64,000 bases of DNA from contig NZ_CP043568.1 of NCBI RefSeq assembly GCF_014076415.1, positions 4,216,001-4,280,000 of the forward strand. The letters run 5' to 3'. This DNA is from Comamonas testosteroni. GTDB lineage: Bacteria; Pseudomonadota; Gammaproteobacteria; Burkholderiales; Burkholderiaceae_C. Positions within the stretch are counted from its first letter, which is position 1, and the number at the start of each line of letters is the position of its first letter. Below are positions 34,394 through 42,910 of this stretch, in pieces. The translations under genes and the position numbers were made by a program. A model generated the notes under the pieces. It ran no database searches. It was not told the DNA's origin and saw only the letters and a program-made list of their open reading frames with translations.

Positions 34394-35299
34394 ATGCGCT
34401 TTGACCTGACCGACCTCCAGCTGTTTGTGCACATCCTCGACAGCGGCACGCTGACAGCGGCCGCACAGCGCAGCCATCTCACGCTGGCCTCGGCCAGCGA
34501 GCGCGTGCGCGGCATGGAGGCGCTTCTGGGCACGGCGCTGCTCATTCGCCAGGCACGCGGCGTGCAGCCCACGGCTGCAGGCCATACTCTGGGCCAGCAT
34601 GCGCGCCAGGTGCTCAGCCAGATGCAGCGCCTGCGCGGAGCCATGGGTGAATTCGGCGCTGGCCTGGCCGGGCAGATCCGGCTGCGCGGCAATACCTCGG
34701 CCGTGCGCGAGCATCTGCCGCTGGCCGTCAGCGGCTTTCTGCGCCAGCACCCGCAGATTGCGCTGGAGCTGCAGGAATGCCCCAGCAGCGAAGTGCTGGC
34801 CGGACTGCGCCAGGGCCTGTGTGATATCGGAGTGGCGGCCTGGGATGCCGAAGACAGCTGTGCCCTGGCAGGCCTGCACTGCCTGCCCTGGAGGCCGGAC
34901 CCGCTGGCCGCCGCCTTGCCGCTGGGCCATGCGCTGGCCGGGCGCCTGCAACTGCCGCTGGCCGAGCTGCTGCATGAGAACTGGGTCGGCCTGCCCCGTG
35001 ACTCCGCCTTGCAGCAGCTGCTGCAGAAACAGGCCTTGCGGATCAATGACAGGCTGCTGCGCATCCAGGTCCAGCTGCAGCATTTCGAGGGGCTGTGCCA
35101 GCTCGTGGGCCAGGGCGTGGGCATTGCCGTGCTGCCGCTGGCCGCCGTGCAGCGCCACGGCGCCGCCACCGGCGTGGTGGCCGTACCTCTTTCCGACGCC
35201 TGGGCACAGCGCAAGCTGCTGCTGTGCACGCCCGCCGCGACGGCCTCCCAGTCATTGCCTGCGCAGCAACTGCACGCGCAACTGCTACAGACCACGTAG
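34394..35299 (+). CDS. LysR-family transcriptional regulator
   Basis: A 301-residue LTTR: an HTH at residues 1-60 (LTDLQLFVHILDSGTLTAAAQRSHLTLASASERV) and a substrate-binding domain from about 90. The ATG at 34394 is preferred over the TTG three codons upstream. The 143-base divergent region (34251-34393) is AT-rich and contains ATTATCC and GATAATCC elements in inverted orientation, suitable for control of the TauE-type permease. Confidence 0.92.
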   Translation: MRFDLTDLQLFVHILDSGTLTAAAQRSHLTLASASERVRGMEALLGTALLIRQARGVQPTAAGHTLGQHARQVLSQMQRLRGAMGEFGAGLAGQIRLRGNTSAVREHLPLAVSGFLRQHPQIALELQECPSSEVLAGLRQGLCDIGVAAWDAEDSCALAGLHCLPWRPDPLAAALPLGHALAGRLQLPLAELLHENWVGLPRDSALQQLLQKQALRINDRLLRIQVQLQHFEGLCQLVGQGVGIAVLPLAAVQRHGAATGVVAVPLSDAWAQRKLLLCTPAATASQSLPAQQLHAQLLQTT

Positions 35300-35347
35300 C
35301 CTTAGCAAGCCACAGTGAAAAGCGCTATGCGGGACAATAGCGCCATC

Positions 35348-36715
35348 ATGACCCTCAAAGCCCCCGAACTGCTGCTGCCTGCCGGCTCGCTCGACAAGAT
35401 GCGCGCCGCCTACGACTTTGGTGCCGACGCCGTCTACGCCGGCCAGCCGCGCTACAGCTTGCGCGCGCGCAACAACGAATTCCGCCTGGAGCAGATCGGC
35501 CAGGGCATTGCCGAGGCCCATGCGCGCGGCAAGAAGTTCTTCCTGACCAGCAATCTGATTGCGCACAACGACAAGGTCCGCACCTATCTGCGCGACATCG
35601 AGCCCATCATCGCCATGAAGCCCGACGCCATGATCATGGCTGACCCCGGGCTCATCATGATGGTCAAGGAAAAGTGGCCCGAGCAGGAAATTCATCTGTC
35701 CGTGCAGGCCAACACCACCAACCACGCCACCGTGAAGTTCTGGCAGAAGATGGGCGTCTCGCGCATCATCCTGTCGCGCGAGCTGAGCCTGGACGAGATC
35801 GAGAAGATCCGCCAGGAATGCCCCGACATGGAGCTGGAAGTGTTTGTGCATGGCGCGCTGTGCATCGCCTACTCGGGTCGCTGCCTGCTGTCTGGCTACT
35901 TCAACCGCCGCGATCCCAACCAGGGCACCTGCACCAACGCCTGCCGCTGGGACTACAAGACGCATGACGCGGCCGTGGACCCCAACACCGGCGAGGCACT
36001 GGGCCAGACCATGGAGAACGGCTTCAACTTCGAAGAAGCCAAGAACGATCTGGACAACCAGTTCACCAGCACCTGCGGCGACCAGCAGCGCCATCCCAAG
36101 GCCGATGCCATCTATCTGCTCGAGGAAAAAGGCCGCCCTGGCGAGATGATGCCCATCATGGAAGATGAGCATGGCACCTACATCATGAACTCCAAGGACC
36201 TGCGCGCCGTGGAGCATGTGGAGCGTCTGACCAGGATCGGCGTGGACTCGCTCAAGATCGAAGGCCGCACCAAGAGCCTGTACTACGTGGCCCGCACGGC
36301 CCAGACCTACCGCCGCGCCATCGACGACGCCGTGGCCGGACGCCCGTTCAACCCCGAGCTGATCACCGAACTCGAAGGTCTGGCCAACCGCGGCTATACC
36401 GGCGGCCTGCTGGAGCGCCGCCCTGCCAACGACTACCAGAACTACGAAACCGGCCACAGCGTGCTGCAGCGCAGCCACTTCGTGGGCGCGGTGCGCGGCT
36501 GGGCCGACGGCATGGCCGAGATTGAAACCATGAACCGTTTCGCCGTGGGCGACACCATCGAAGTGATTCATCCCCAGGGCAACCGGCGGGTTTTGCTGGA
36601 GAAGATGTTCAACCTCGAAGGCCAGCCCGTGGAAGTCGCACAGGGCAACCCCGTGCGCGTGCGCATTCCGCTGGAAGGCCCTGTGGAAGGTGCGCTGATT
36701 TCGCGACTGCTGTAA
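35348..36715 (+). CDS. trhP: U32-family protein YegQ/TrhP (tRNA U34 hydroxylation)
   Basis: A 455-residue U32 'peptidase'-family protein matching E. coli YegQ (453 residues). It has LLLPAGSLDKMRAAYDFGADAVYAG at the N-terminus, QANTTNHATVKFWQ, and the Cys-rich Fe-S segment GALCIAYSGRCLLSGYF with CTNACRW, plus the GRTKSLYYVARTA region. TrhP takes part in prephenate-dependent 5-hydroxyuridine formation at tRNA position 34. The ATG at 35348 is chosen over a GTG at 35315, with GACAAT (35333-35338) in the gap as a possible -10. Confidence 0.92.
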   Translation: MTLKAPELLLPAGSLDKMRAAYDFGADAVYAGQPRYSLRARNNEFRLEQIGQGIAEAHARGKKFFLTSNLIAHNDKVRTYLRDIEPIIAMKPDAMIMADPGLIMMVKEKWPEQEIHLSVQANTTNHATVKFWQKMGVSRIILSRELSLDEIEKIRQECPDMELEVFVHGALCIAYSGRCLLSGYFNRRDPNQGTCTNACRWDYKTHDAAVDPNTGEALGQTMENGFNFEEAKNDLDNQFTSTCGDQQRHPKADAIYLLEEKGRPGEMMPIMEDEHGTYIMNSKDLRAVEHVERLTRIGVDSLKIEGRTKSLYYVARTAQTYRRAIDDAVAGRPFNPELITELEGLANRGYTGGLLERRPANDYQNYETGHSVLQRSHFVGAVRGWADGMAEIETMNRFAVGDTIEVIHPQGNRRVLLEKMFNLEGQPVEVAQGNPVRVRIPLEGPVEGALISRLL

Positions 36716-36737
36716 GCTCGACCGGCTTTGCTTTTCC

Positions 36738-36760
36738 AACGCCCCATACGCTGGGGCGTT
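36738..36760 (+). terminator. Rho-independent terminator after trhP
   Basis: Perfect 9-bp stem AACGCCCCA/TGGGGCGTT with a 5-base loop, followed by GCTCTTTTG. It starts 22 bases after the stop. Confidence 0.8.
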
Positions 36761-36870
36761 GCTCTTTTGTCTATAGCTGCTTCCGCTCGCCCTCTCTTGA
36801 ATTCACATTGATTTCATGCTGAAAACGAATACGAACAAGCGCAAGCAGCTCCTCAATTTAAAGAACACAC

Positions 36871-37731
36871 ATGGAACTGAAGATTGACGAAGGCCTGAAG
36901 GCCTATATCGACCCTCTGACCCCGGACGAGCACGAATCGCTGGAGCGCAGCATCCTCGCCGAAGGCTGCCGCGACTCCCTGGTGGTCTGGGGCGATCTGC
37001 TCATCGACGGCCACAACCGCTACGGCATCTGCCGCAAGCACGGCCTGCCCTTCAACACCGTGCAGGCCACGCAGTTCAAGAACATGGATGACGTGCATCT
37101 GTGGATGATCGACCAGCATCTGGGCCGCCGCTCGGTCTCCGACTTCCAGCGCGGCGTGCTGGCGCTGCGCAAGCGCGAGATCATTGCCGAGCGACGCGCT
37201 GCCGCTGCAGCTGCCGTGAACGCTGCCAAGGCCGCACAGCCGGCCAGCGAGGAAGCCCCCTGGGAAGGCGAGACCGACCCCGTGGTGGCCCAGGCCCTGG
37301 CCAGCGTGGCCAAGGTGCCCGACGAAGCGCTGGACACGCGTGAAGCCCTGGCACGCGCCGCCCGCCTGTCGGCCGGCCAGGTCAAGATGATCGAGACCAT
37401 CCAGGAAAAGGCAGCGCCCGAAGTCGTGGCTGCGGTCAAGGCCGGCGAACTCTCGCTCAACGCCGCTGCCGTGGTCGCCACCCTCCCCGAGGAAGAGCAG
37501 CAAGCCGTGGCCGCCGAAGGTGCCGACGCGCTCAAGCAGGCCGCCAAGCGCGTGCGCGATGCCAAGAAAAAGCCCAAGGCCGCCAAGTCCGAAACCGAAG
37601 AATCGGCAGAAGCCGCGCCAGCTGCCAGCCCCGAAGAGCTGCAGGCCCGCGTCACCGAGCTGGAAGCCGAGAACGAGCGCCTGCGCCTGCAGGTCAAGAC
37701 CTTGCAGGACCTGCTGGCAGAACAGGGTTAA
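36871..37731 (+). CDS. ParB N-terminal-like domain protein
   Basis: A 286-residue protein with a ParB/Sulfiredoxin-like N-terminal domain (PLTPDEHESLERSILAEGCRDSLVVW, then LIDGHNRYGIC), the arrangement seen in chromosomal 'plasmid replication/partition-related' proteins of Burkholderiales. An Ala/Glu/Lys-rich middle (about 150-240) precedes a C-terminal leucine-zipper-like coiled coil (about 250-284). There is no ParA gene nearby, no parS-like palindrome was noticed, and no canonical ParB HTH is clear, so a true segregation role is doubtful. It is monocistronic, after a terminator, and converges on IclR. Confidence 0.75.
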   Translation: MELKIDEGLKAYIDPLTPDEHESLERSILAEGCRDSLVVWGDLLIDGHNRYGICRKHGLPFNTVQATQFKNMDDVHLWMIDQHLGRRSVSDFQRGVLALRKREIIAERRAAAAAAVNAAKAAQPASEEAPWEGETDPVVAQALASVAKVPDEALDTREALARAARLSAGQVKMIETIQEKAAPEVVAAVKAGELSLNAAAVVATLPEEEQQAVAAEGADALKQAAKRVRDAKKKPKAAKSETEESAEAAPAASPEELQARVTELEAENERLRLQVKTLQDLLAEQG

Positions 37732-37764
37732 GCCGCTACAGCTGCGATGACCCCTGTCTGCAGC

Positions 37765-38568
37765 TCAGAACGCGTCGAAGCCATGGGCGCGCAGGCTTTT
37801 GCGCATGAGCTGCACGACCCGGCGCTGGCGCTCGCGCGGCATGCGATTTTCGGAGGCAGCCACGCTGATTCCTGCCAGCACATCGCCGCTGGCATCGCAC
37901 ACCGGCATGCCCACCGCCAGCACATTCTGGGTCGCATGGTTGCCCACCAGTGACCAGCCTCGCTCCCGCGTTGCCTGCACCAGCAGTCTCAGGCGCTGCT
38001 GGGTCATGCCGCCGTACAACGCGAGCGCTGGCGCGTTGACGTCGAGCACCGCTTCCACCTCTCGGTCTGCCAGTGCCGAGAGCAGCGCCAGTCCGGCGGC
38101 CCCGACCCCTAGGGGCTGGCGCGTACCCACCTGTATCACCAGAATCTGGATGGGGTAGTTGCCCACGTGCCGCGCAATGCAGTGGGACAGACCACCATCG
38201 CGTACCACGGCAAATGCAGCATCCCCACACCCTTCGCTGATGGCTGCAAGAACAGGCGCAAGCCGCTGCGCCAGATCCTCGCGTTGCTTGCTGCTGGGCA
38301 CCAGCGCCTGCCAGCGCTCGCCGGGCCCGTAGCGATAACGTGAGACCAGCGTCACATAGCGAGCCTCCTGCAATGCCGCCAGCAGACGATAGATGGTGGC
38401 CCGCTCAAGACCTGTCTGTCGACACAGCTCGACCACACGCATCCCCTCCTGCGGCCCGGCAAGCACGGCATCCATAACCGCCAGGCCACGACTCAAAGTC
38501 TTGCTCTCCTCTCCTGCAGAGGGTTTTCGCCTAGTGATTTCGTCCGGCAGGCAGACGTTTTCATTCAT
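37765..38568 (-). CDS. IclR-family transcriptional regulator
   Basis: A 267-residue regulator. The winged HTH is at about residues 22-85 (LSRGLAVMDAVLAG, VVELCRQTGLERATIYRLLAALQ), followed by the GAF-like IclR effector domain (VGTRQPLGVGAAGLALLSAL; LAVGMPVCDASGDVLAGISV). It is divergent from the Bug-ligase-lyase-SDR operon, and a dyad in the shared promoter region is its likely operator. Confidence 0.93.
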   Translation of the reverse strand: MNENVCLPDEITRRKPSAGEESKTLSRGLAVMDAVLAGPQEGMRVVELCRQTGLERATIYRLLAALQEARYVTLVSRYRYGPGERWQALVPSSKQREDLAQRLAPVLAAISEGCGDAAFAVVRDGGLSHCIARHVGNYPIQILVIQVGTRQPLGVGAAGLALLSALADREVEAVLDVNAPALALYGGMTQQRLRLLVQATRERGWSLVGNHATQNVLAVGMPVCDASGDVLAGISVAASENRMPRERQRRVVQLMRKSLRAHGFDAF

Positions 38569-38618
38569 TCATTTCCCCGCTCATTGAAACAATCGCCGAC
38601 AAGCCATGGCTCTCGGCA

Positions 38619-38651
38619 TATGGGGTTCGACAGCGCTGAAGAACCCCCATA
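38619..38651. promoter_or_regulatory. Candidate IclR operator dyad
   Basis: TATGGGGTTC and GAACCCCCATA form an inverted repeat around a 12-base spacer containing AGCGCT. It lies in the 103-base region between the divergent IclR and Bug genes, ending 8 bases before the AAGGAGA ribosome site. One extra C makes the right arm slightly longer. Confidence 0.55.
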
Positions 38652-38671
38652 ACCCTTTCAAGGAGACAATC

Positions 38672-39661
38672 ATGAAGCAGGAAAGGCATCGCAGAAACAT
38701 CTGCATCGCCATCGCCGCAACGCTGGGCCCATGCCTGGCATCAGCGGCACCGGCCGTGGAAACCAGCTGGCCCACCAAGCCCATCAAACTTGTCGTCGGC
38801 TATGCGGCCGGCGGCGCTACCGATATCGTTGCGCGCCTTGTGGCCAACCGGATGGGCATGGAGCTGGGGCAGTCCATCATCGTGGACAACCGTACCGGCG
38901 CCAACAGCAACGTGGGCGCAGAAATCGTCGCCCGCGCTCCTGCCGACGGATACAGCCTGTATGTCTACACGATCGCCAACACCATCAACGCATCGCTGTA
39001 CAACAAGCTGGGCTACGACCCCGTCAAGGACTTCGAGCCGGTAGGCCTGATCGCCAAGATTCCCAATCTGCTGGTGGTCAATCCGGGCCTGCCGATCCAC
39101 TCGGTGCAGGACTACGTCAGGTTCGCGAAGAATTCCAGTGACGGCCTGACATTCGCCTCCTCGGGCAGCGGCTCCTCCATCCATCTCTCCGGCGAGATGT
39201 TCAAGATGAAGACCGGGCTGAACATGCTGCATGTTCCCTACCGGGGCAGTGCGCCAGCCGTCTCCGACCTGCTTGGCGGGCAGGTGCAGTCCATGTTCGA
39301 CAACTCGCCCTCGTCCATGCCGCATGTGAAGGCAGGAAAGCTGCGCGCACTGGCCATTACCAGCAAGGAGCGCTCCCCCTTGCTGCCCGATGTGCCGACC
39401 TTGGCCGAATCCGGCTTCCCCGGCTTCGAAGTGCAGTCCTGGTTTGGCATTTCCGCTCCGGCTGGCACGCCGCAAGCCGTCATCAAGCGTCTGAACACCG
39501 CACTCAACCAGACGCTGAAAGACCCCGGCATCAAGCAAAGACTGGATGAACTGGTCGCAACCACGGCACCGGGAACGCCCGACGACATGCGCAAATTCGT
39601 CACCAGCGAACTCAAGAGCTGGAGCGAGGTCGTGAAGGCATCGGGCGCCAAGGCGAACTAA
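38672..39661 (+). CDS. Bug-family (TctC-like) periplasmic solute receptor
   Basis: A 329-residue extracytoplasmic receptor of the tripartite tricarboxylate transporter type. A signal peptide (ICIAIAATLGPCLASAAPA) precedes WPTKPIKLVVGYAAGGATDIVARLVANRM, the ligand-binding loop 1, then ADGYSLYV and LTFASSGSGSSIHLSGEMF. These proteins bind carboxylated compounds. Start is the ATG at 38672 after AAGGAGA. First gene of an IclR-controlled operon; no TctA/TctB membrane subunits lie in the window. Confidence 0.93.
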   Translation: MKQERHRRNICIAIAATLGPCLASAAPAVETSWPTKPIKLVVGYAAGGATDIVARLVANRMGMELGQSIIVDNRTGANSNVGAEIVARAPADGYSLYVYTIANTINASLYNKLGYDPVKDFEPVGLIAKIPNLLVVNPGLPIHSVQDYVRFAKNSSDGLTFASSGSGSSIHLSGEMFKMKTGLNMLHVPYRGSAPAVSDLLGGQVQSMFDNSPSSMPHVKAGKLRALAITSKERSPLLPDVPTLAESGFPGFEVQSWFGISAPAGTPQAVIKRLNTALNQTLKDPGIKQRLDELVATTAPGTPDDMRKFVTSELKSWSEVVKASGAKAN

Positions 39662-39680
39662 CTCACCAGGACAAGGCTTT

Positions 39681-41195
39681 ATGTATCCCATCGATTTCTT
39701 CTGGCGCGCGGTGCAGCGCTGGCCGCAGCGCATCGCCATCGACACGCCGCGTGAGCAGTTGAGCTTCGAACAGCTGGCACAGCAGGTCTGTGCCACGGCC
39801 AGCGGATTGCTGGCGCTGGACCCCAGGCCGCAATCGCGCGTGGCCATCTGCGCCACCAACAGCGCCGAGCATATCGTTGCACTTCTGGCTGTGCTGGCCT
39901 GCGGCAAGGTGTGGGTGCCTCTGAACCCCAAGAGCACGCAATCCGAGATCCGCCGCATCACGGACATCGTCGACGCCAGCATTCTGATCGTAGAAGCTGG
40001 CTACGAGGATCTGGTCAGCGACGCACGGGCTCGGCGCATCCTGATCGGCACGGCCGAGGCAGAGCAGCCCACTCTGGCACAGCTGATATCCCGGCACGCA
40101 GGTGCACCGATTCCAAGCTTCGATCTGCACGAAGACGCAACGCAAGCCATCAAGTTCACGGGAGGCACCACCGGAGCGCCCAAAGGGGTGATGCAGCCCT
40201 ACCGGGCGTGGATGGCCAACATCGTCAACCAGATCCATGCCTGGTCATTCGATGAACAGGACCGCTATGTCATGGCCGCCCCCATCACCCACGGCACCTC
40301 GACCTATGTGCTTCCTATTCTTGCGCAGGGCGGCTGCCACGTGATCATGGACGGTTCCGGCGCGCAGGCGGTGCGCGACACGTTCAAGCACCGTGGCGGC
40401 ACGGTGTGCTTCATGCCGCCAACCCTGGTGTACATGCTGATGGGACTGCAAGGCACGACGCGCGCCGACTTCCCTCACCTCAAGCGCCTGATCTACGGCG
40501 GCGCACCGATGCCCCCGGAAAAGATTCGCGAAGTCCGGAATTTCTTCGGCCCCGTGCTCGGCACCACCTACGGACAGACCGAAGCCCCCCAGATTCTGAC
40601 CGTGATGCGACCCGAGGACTTCGAGCACGAAGCCAACTGGGCCGCCGTCGGACGACGCACCTGGTACAGCGACGTGGCCATCATGTCTCCCGAAGGCCGC
40701 TTGCTTGAAACCGGCGAGGTGGGCGAGGTCGTCGCGCGCGGGCCGCTGGTGATGACCGGGTACTGGAACTTGCCCGAGAAGACGGCAGAGACGCTGGTCG
40801 ACGGCTGGTTGCACACCGGCGACCGCGGCATGTTCGACGAACGCGGCTACCTCTATCTGAAGGATCGCCTGAAGGACATGGTGATCACGGGCGGCTTCAA
40901 CGTCTACCCGATCGAGGTCGAGAACGCCCTCGCCCAGCACCCGGCCGTGCATGAATGCGCCGTCTTCGGCATTCCTGACGACAAATGGGGCGAAAGCGTC
41001 CAGGCGGCAGTGCAGCTGCGGCCTCACCAACAGGCCACCGAGGCCGATCTCGCGGCCTTTCTACGCGAACGGATCGGCCCTGTCCAAACCCCGAAACGCA
41101 TCCACTTCATGAGCGAACTGCCGCGCTCTCCCGTGGGCAAGGTTCTCAAGAATGCCGTGCGCGACCTGGCCATTGCCAACGGCAGCAACACCTGA
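39681..41195 (+). CDS. AMP-forming acyl-CoA synthetase
   Basis: A 504-residue ANL-superfamily ligase that would activate a carboxylate to its CoA thioester via an acyl-AMP. It shows the P-loop FTGGTTGAPKGVM, GTTYGQTEAPQ (A5), HTGDRG (A7) and LKDRLKDMVITGGFNVYPIEVE (A8 hinge), with the C-terminal catalytic Lys in PVGKVLKN. In the operon it follows the receptor and precedes a citrate-synthase-like lyase, so it probably activates the imported acid. Confidence 0.92.
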   Translation: MYPIDFFWRAVQRWPQRIAIDTPREQLSFEQLAQQVCATASGLLALDPRPQSRVAICATNSAEHIVALLAVLACGKVWVPLNPKSTQSEIRRITDIVDASILIVEAGYEDLVSDARARRILIGTAEAEQPTLAQLISRHAGAPIPSFDLHEDATQAIKFTGGTTGAPKGVMQPYRAWMANIVNQIHAWSFDEQDRYVMAAPITHGTSTYVLPILAQGGCHVIMDGSGAQAVRDTFKHRGGTVCFMPPTLVYMLMGLQGTTRADFPHLKRLIYGGAPMPPEKIREVRNFFGPVLGTTYGQTEAPQILTVMRPEDFEHEANWAAVGRRTWYSDVAIMSPEGRLLETGEVGEVVARGPLVMTGYWNLPEKTAETLVDGWLHTGDRGMFDERGYLYLKDRLKDMVITGGFNVYPIEVENALAQHPAVHECAVFGIPDDKWGESVQAAVQLRPHQQATEADLAAFLRERIGPVQTPKRIHFMSELPRSPVGKVLKNAVRDLAIANGSNT

Positions 41196-41207
41196 AGAAA
41201 GCAAGCC

Positions 41208-41993
41208 ATGAACCCAAGGAAAAAGCCCCCCACCACCAGCCTGTGCACGCATACGCTCACCAGCCTGACTTACGGCGATGCCGATCTCGTGCAGGACCTC
41301 ATGGGCAAGAAGACCTTCACGGAGGTGATGCTCATGCAGATCCTCGGACGCAGCCCACGCCCCGTGGACCTGCGCATCACCGATGTGGTGCTGATCGTGC
41401 TGATGGAGCATGGACTCACTCCAAGTGCCATTGCCACCCGCGTCGTCTACATGAGCGCACCGGAGAATCTGCAGGGAGCCGTCTCTGCGGGCCTGCTGGC
41501 CGTGGGCAGCTCGTTTGTCGGCACCATGGAGAACTGCTCGGGACTGCTCGACCGCATCATCGCAGCCTCCAGCCCCATGGAGGAAGCCCGCAGCATCGCC
41601 AGCCACTACCAGTCGCAGAAGTCGCCCGTCCCCGGATTCGGACACCATCTTCACAAGCCGGTCGACCCCCGCGCCTACAAGCTGCTGGAGATGGGACGCG
41701 AGGAGGCGGATCTGAAAGGTGACAGGATTCGCGCCCTGGAGATGCTGTCCAAGGCCGTGGACGAAAGTGCCGGCCGCGCGATCACCATCAATGCCACGGG
41801 CGCCGTGGCTGCCCTGCTGGGGGAGATCGGTGTACCCACCCGCATCATGCGCGGGTTCGCCGTGATCTCGCGCGCGGCAGGACTGGTTGCGCATATCGCC
41901 GAAGAGCAGCAGAACCCTTCGGGCCGATTCATCTGGGAAACCGTCGAGCATGCCATTGCATACGTAAGCCCTGGTGCGGCAGGGGAGCAGTGA
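41208..41993 (+). CDS. Citrate synthase-like lyase (citryl-CoA lyase type)
   Basis: A 261-residue citrate-synthase-fold protein without the N-terminal half of normal citrate synthase, the size of stand-alone citryl-CoA lyases. TDVVLIVLMEHGLTPSAIATR and the family signature GFGHHLHKPVDPRAYKLLE hold the active-site His and Asp-Pro-Arg; GENL-like APENLQGAVSAGLLAVG is also present. By analogy with citryl-CoA lyase it would split a 3-hydroxy-3-carboxyacyl-CoA into acetyl-CoA (or an acyl-CoA) and an oxo acid. The CoA ligase just upstream would supply that thioester. Confidence 0.85.
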   Translation: MNPRKKPPTTSLCTHTLTSLTYGDADLVQDLMGKKTFTEVMLMQILGRSPRPVDLRITDVVLIVLMEHGLTPSAIATRVVYMSAPENLQGAVSAGLLAVGSSFVGTMENCSGLLDRIIAASSPMEEARSIASHYQSQKSPVPGFGHHLHKPVDPRAYKLLEMGREEADLKGDRIRALEMLSKAVDESAGRAITINATGAVAALLGEIGVPTRIMRGFAVISRAAGLVAHIAEEQQNPSGRFIWETVEHAIAYVSPGAAGEQ

Positions 41994-41994
41994 A

Positions 41995-42831
41995 ATGTCC
42001 GGCACCACTCCCGATGCTGCGCCACCTTTGCGCGCACTGCTTGATCTGACTGGCCGCACGGTCGCCGTCGCCGGTGGCGGCTCCATCGCTCCTGGCTGGA
42101 GCATCGGTCGCGCATCGTGCATCACCTATGCACGACAGGGAGCGACGGTATGCGTGATGGACCGCGATCTTGACTCTGCCAAGGAGACCGTGCAACTGAT
42201 CGAGGCCGAAGGTGGCAGCGCCTTTGCCTATCAGGCCGACATGGCGCGCGAAGAGGACATCTTCTCGGCCTTCAGAGACATGGCTGCCAGGCACCAGGCC
42301 ATCGACGTGCTCCATCACAACGTGGGCATAGGCAAGACGGGTGGACCGCTGGAAACCAGCGCAGAGGACCTGGACCGCATTCACAGCGTGAACGTGAAAA
42401 GCCTCATGCTGAGCTGCCAGGCCGTGCTGCCTGCGATGGTGCAGCGCGGCTGCGGCAGCATCATCTCGATCGCATCGGTTGCGGGACTGCGCTATCTCGG
42501 CTATCCGCATCTGGCCTATTGCACAACCAAGGCCGCTGTCATCCAGATGACGCGCATGATTGCGCAGCAGTATGCGCCGCACGGAATTCGGGCCAACACG
42601 GTCGTGCCCGGCCTGATCGATACGCCGCGCGTGAGCGCCAATGTGGCACATATGTTCTCCGACAGCCTGGACGAGGCCAAGGCTGAGCGGGCACGGCAGG
42701 TGCCGCTGCAGCGCATGGGGACTGCGTGGGAAGTGGCGAACGTCTGCGCCTTCCTGGCTTCGGATGCCGCCAGCTACATCACGGGCACGGAAATCGTCGC
42801 CGACGGCGGCTTGACCGGAAAGTACGTCTGA
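41995..42831 (+). CDS. Short-chain dehydrogenase/reductase
   Basis: A 278-residue SDR. The cofactor motif is the variant GGGSIAPGWSIGRA; NVGIG stands in the NNAG position, the catalytic Ser lies in IISIASVAG, and Tyr-x3-Lys in YCTTKAA. ITGTEIVADGGLTGKYV is a normal SDR C-terminus. The ATG at 41995, after GGGGAGCAG, almost abuts the lyase stop. As last gene of the operon it may oxidise or reduce the oxo/hydroxy acid before or after cleavage. Confidence 0.9.
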   Translation: MSGTTPDAAPPLRALLDLTGRTVAVAGGGSIAPGWSIGRASCITYARQGATVCVMDRDLDSAKETVQLIEAEGGSAFAYQADMAREEDIFSAFRDMAARHQAIDVLHHNVGIGKTGGPLETSAEDLDRIHSVNVKSLMLSCQAVLPAMVQRGCGSIISIASVAGLRYLGYPHLAYCTTKAAVIQMTRMIAQQYAPHGIRANTVVPGLIDTPRVSANVAHMFSDSLDEAKAERARQVPLQRMGTAWEVANVCAFLASDAASYITGTEIVADGGLTGKYV

Positions 42832-42851
42832 GCCCCTGCCAGGTGATGCAA

Positions 42852-42890
42852 CGGGGCCGCGCCGGCCGCCAGGCAGGCGGCACGGCCCCG
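42852..42890. terminator. GC-rich hairpin between convergent operons
   Basis: CGGGGCCG and CGGCCCCG arms with an inner GCCGCC/GGCGG pairing, lying between the convergent SDR and Bug genes. There is no U-tract, so factor-independent termination is uncertain. Confidence 0.5.
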
Positions 42891-42910
42891 AGACCGCCGG
42901 ACAAGGTTGA

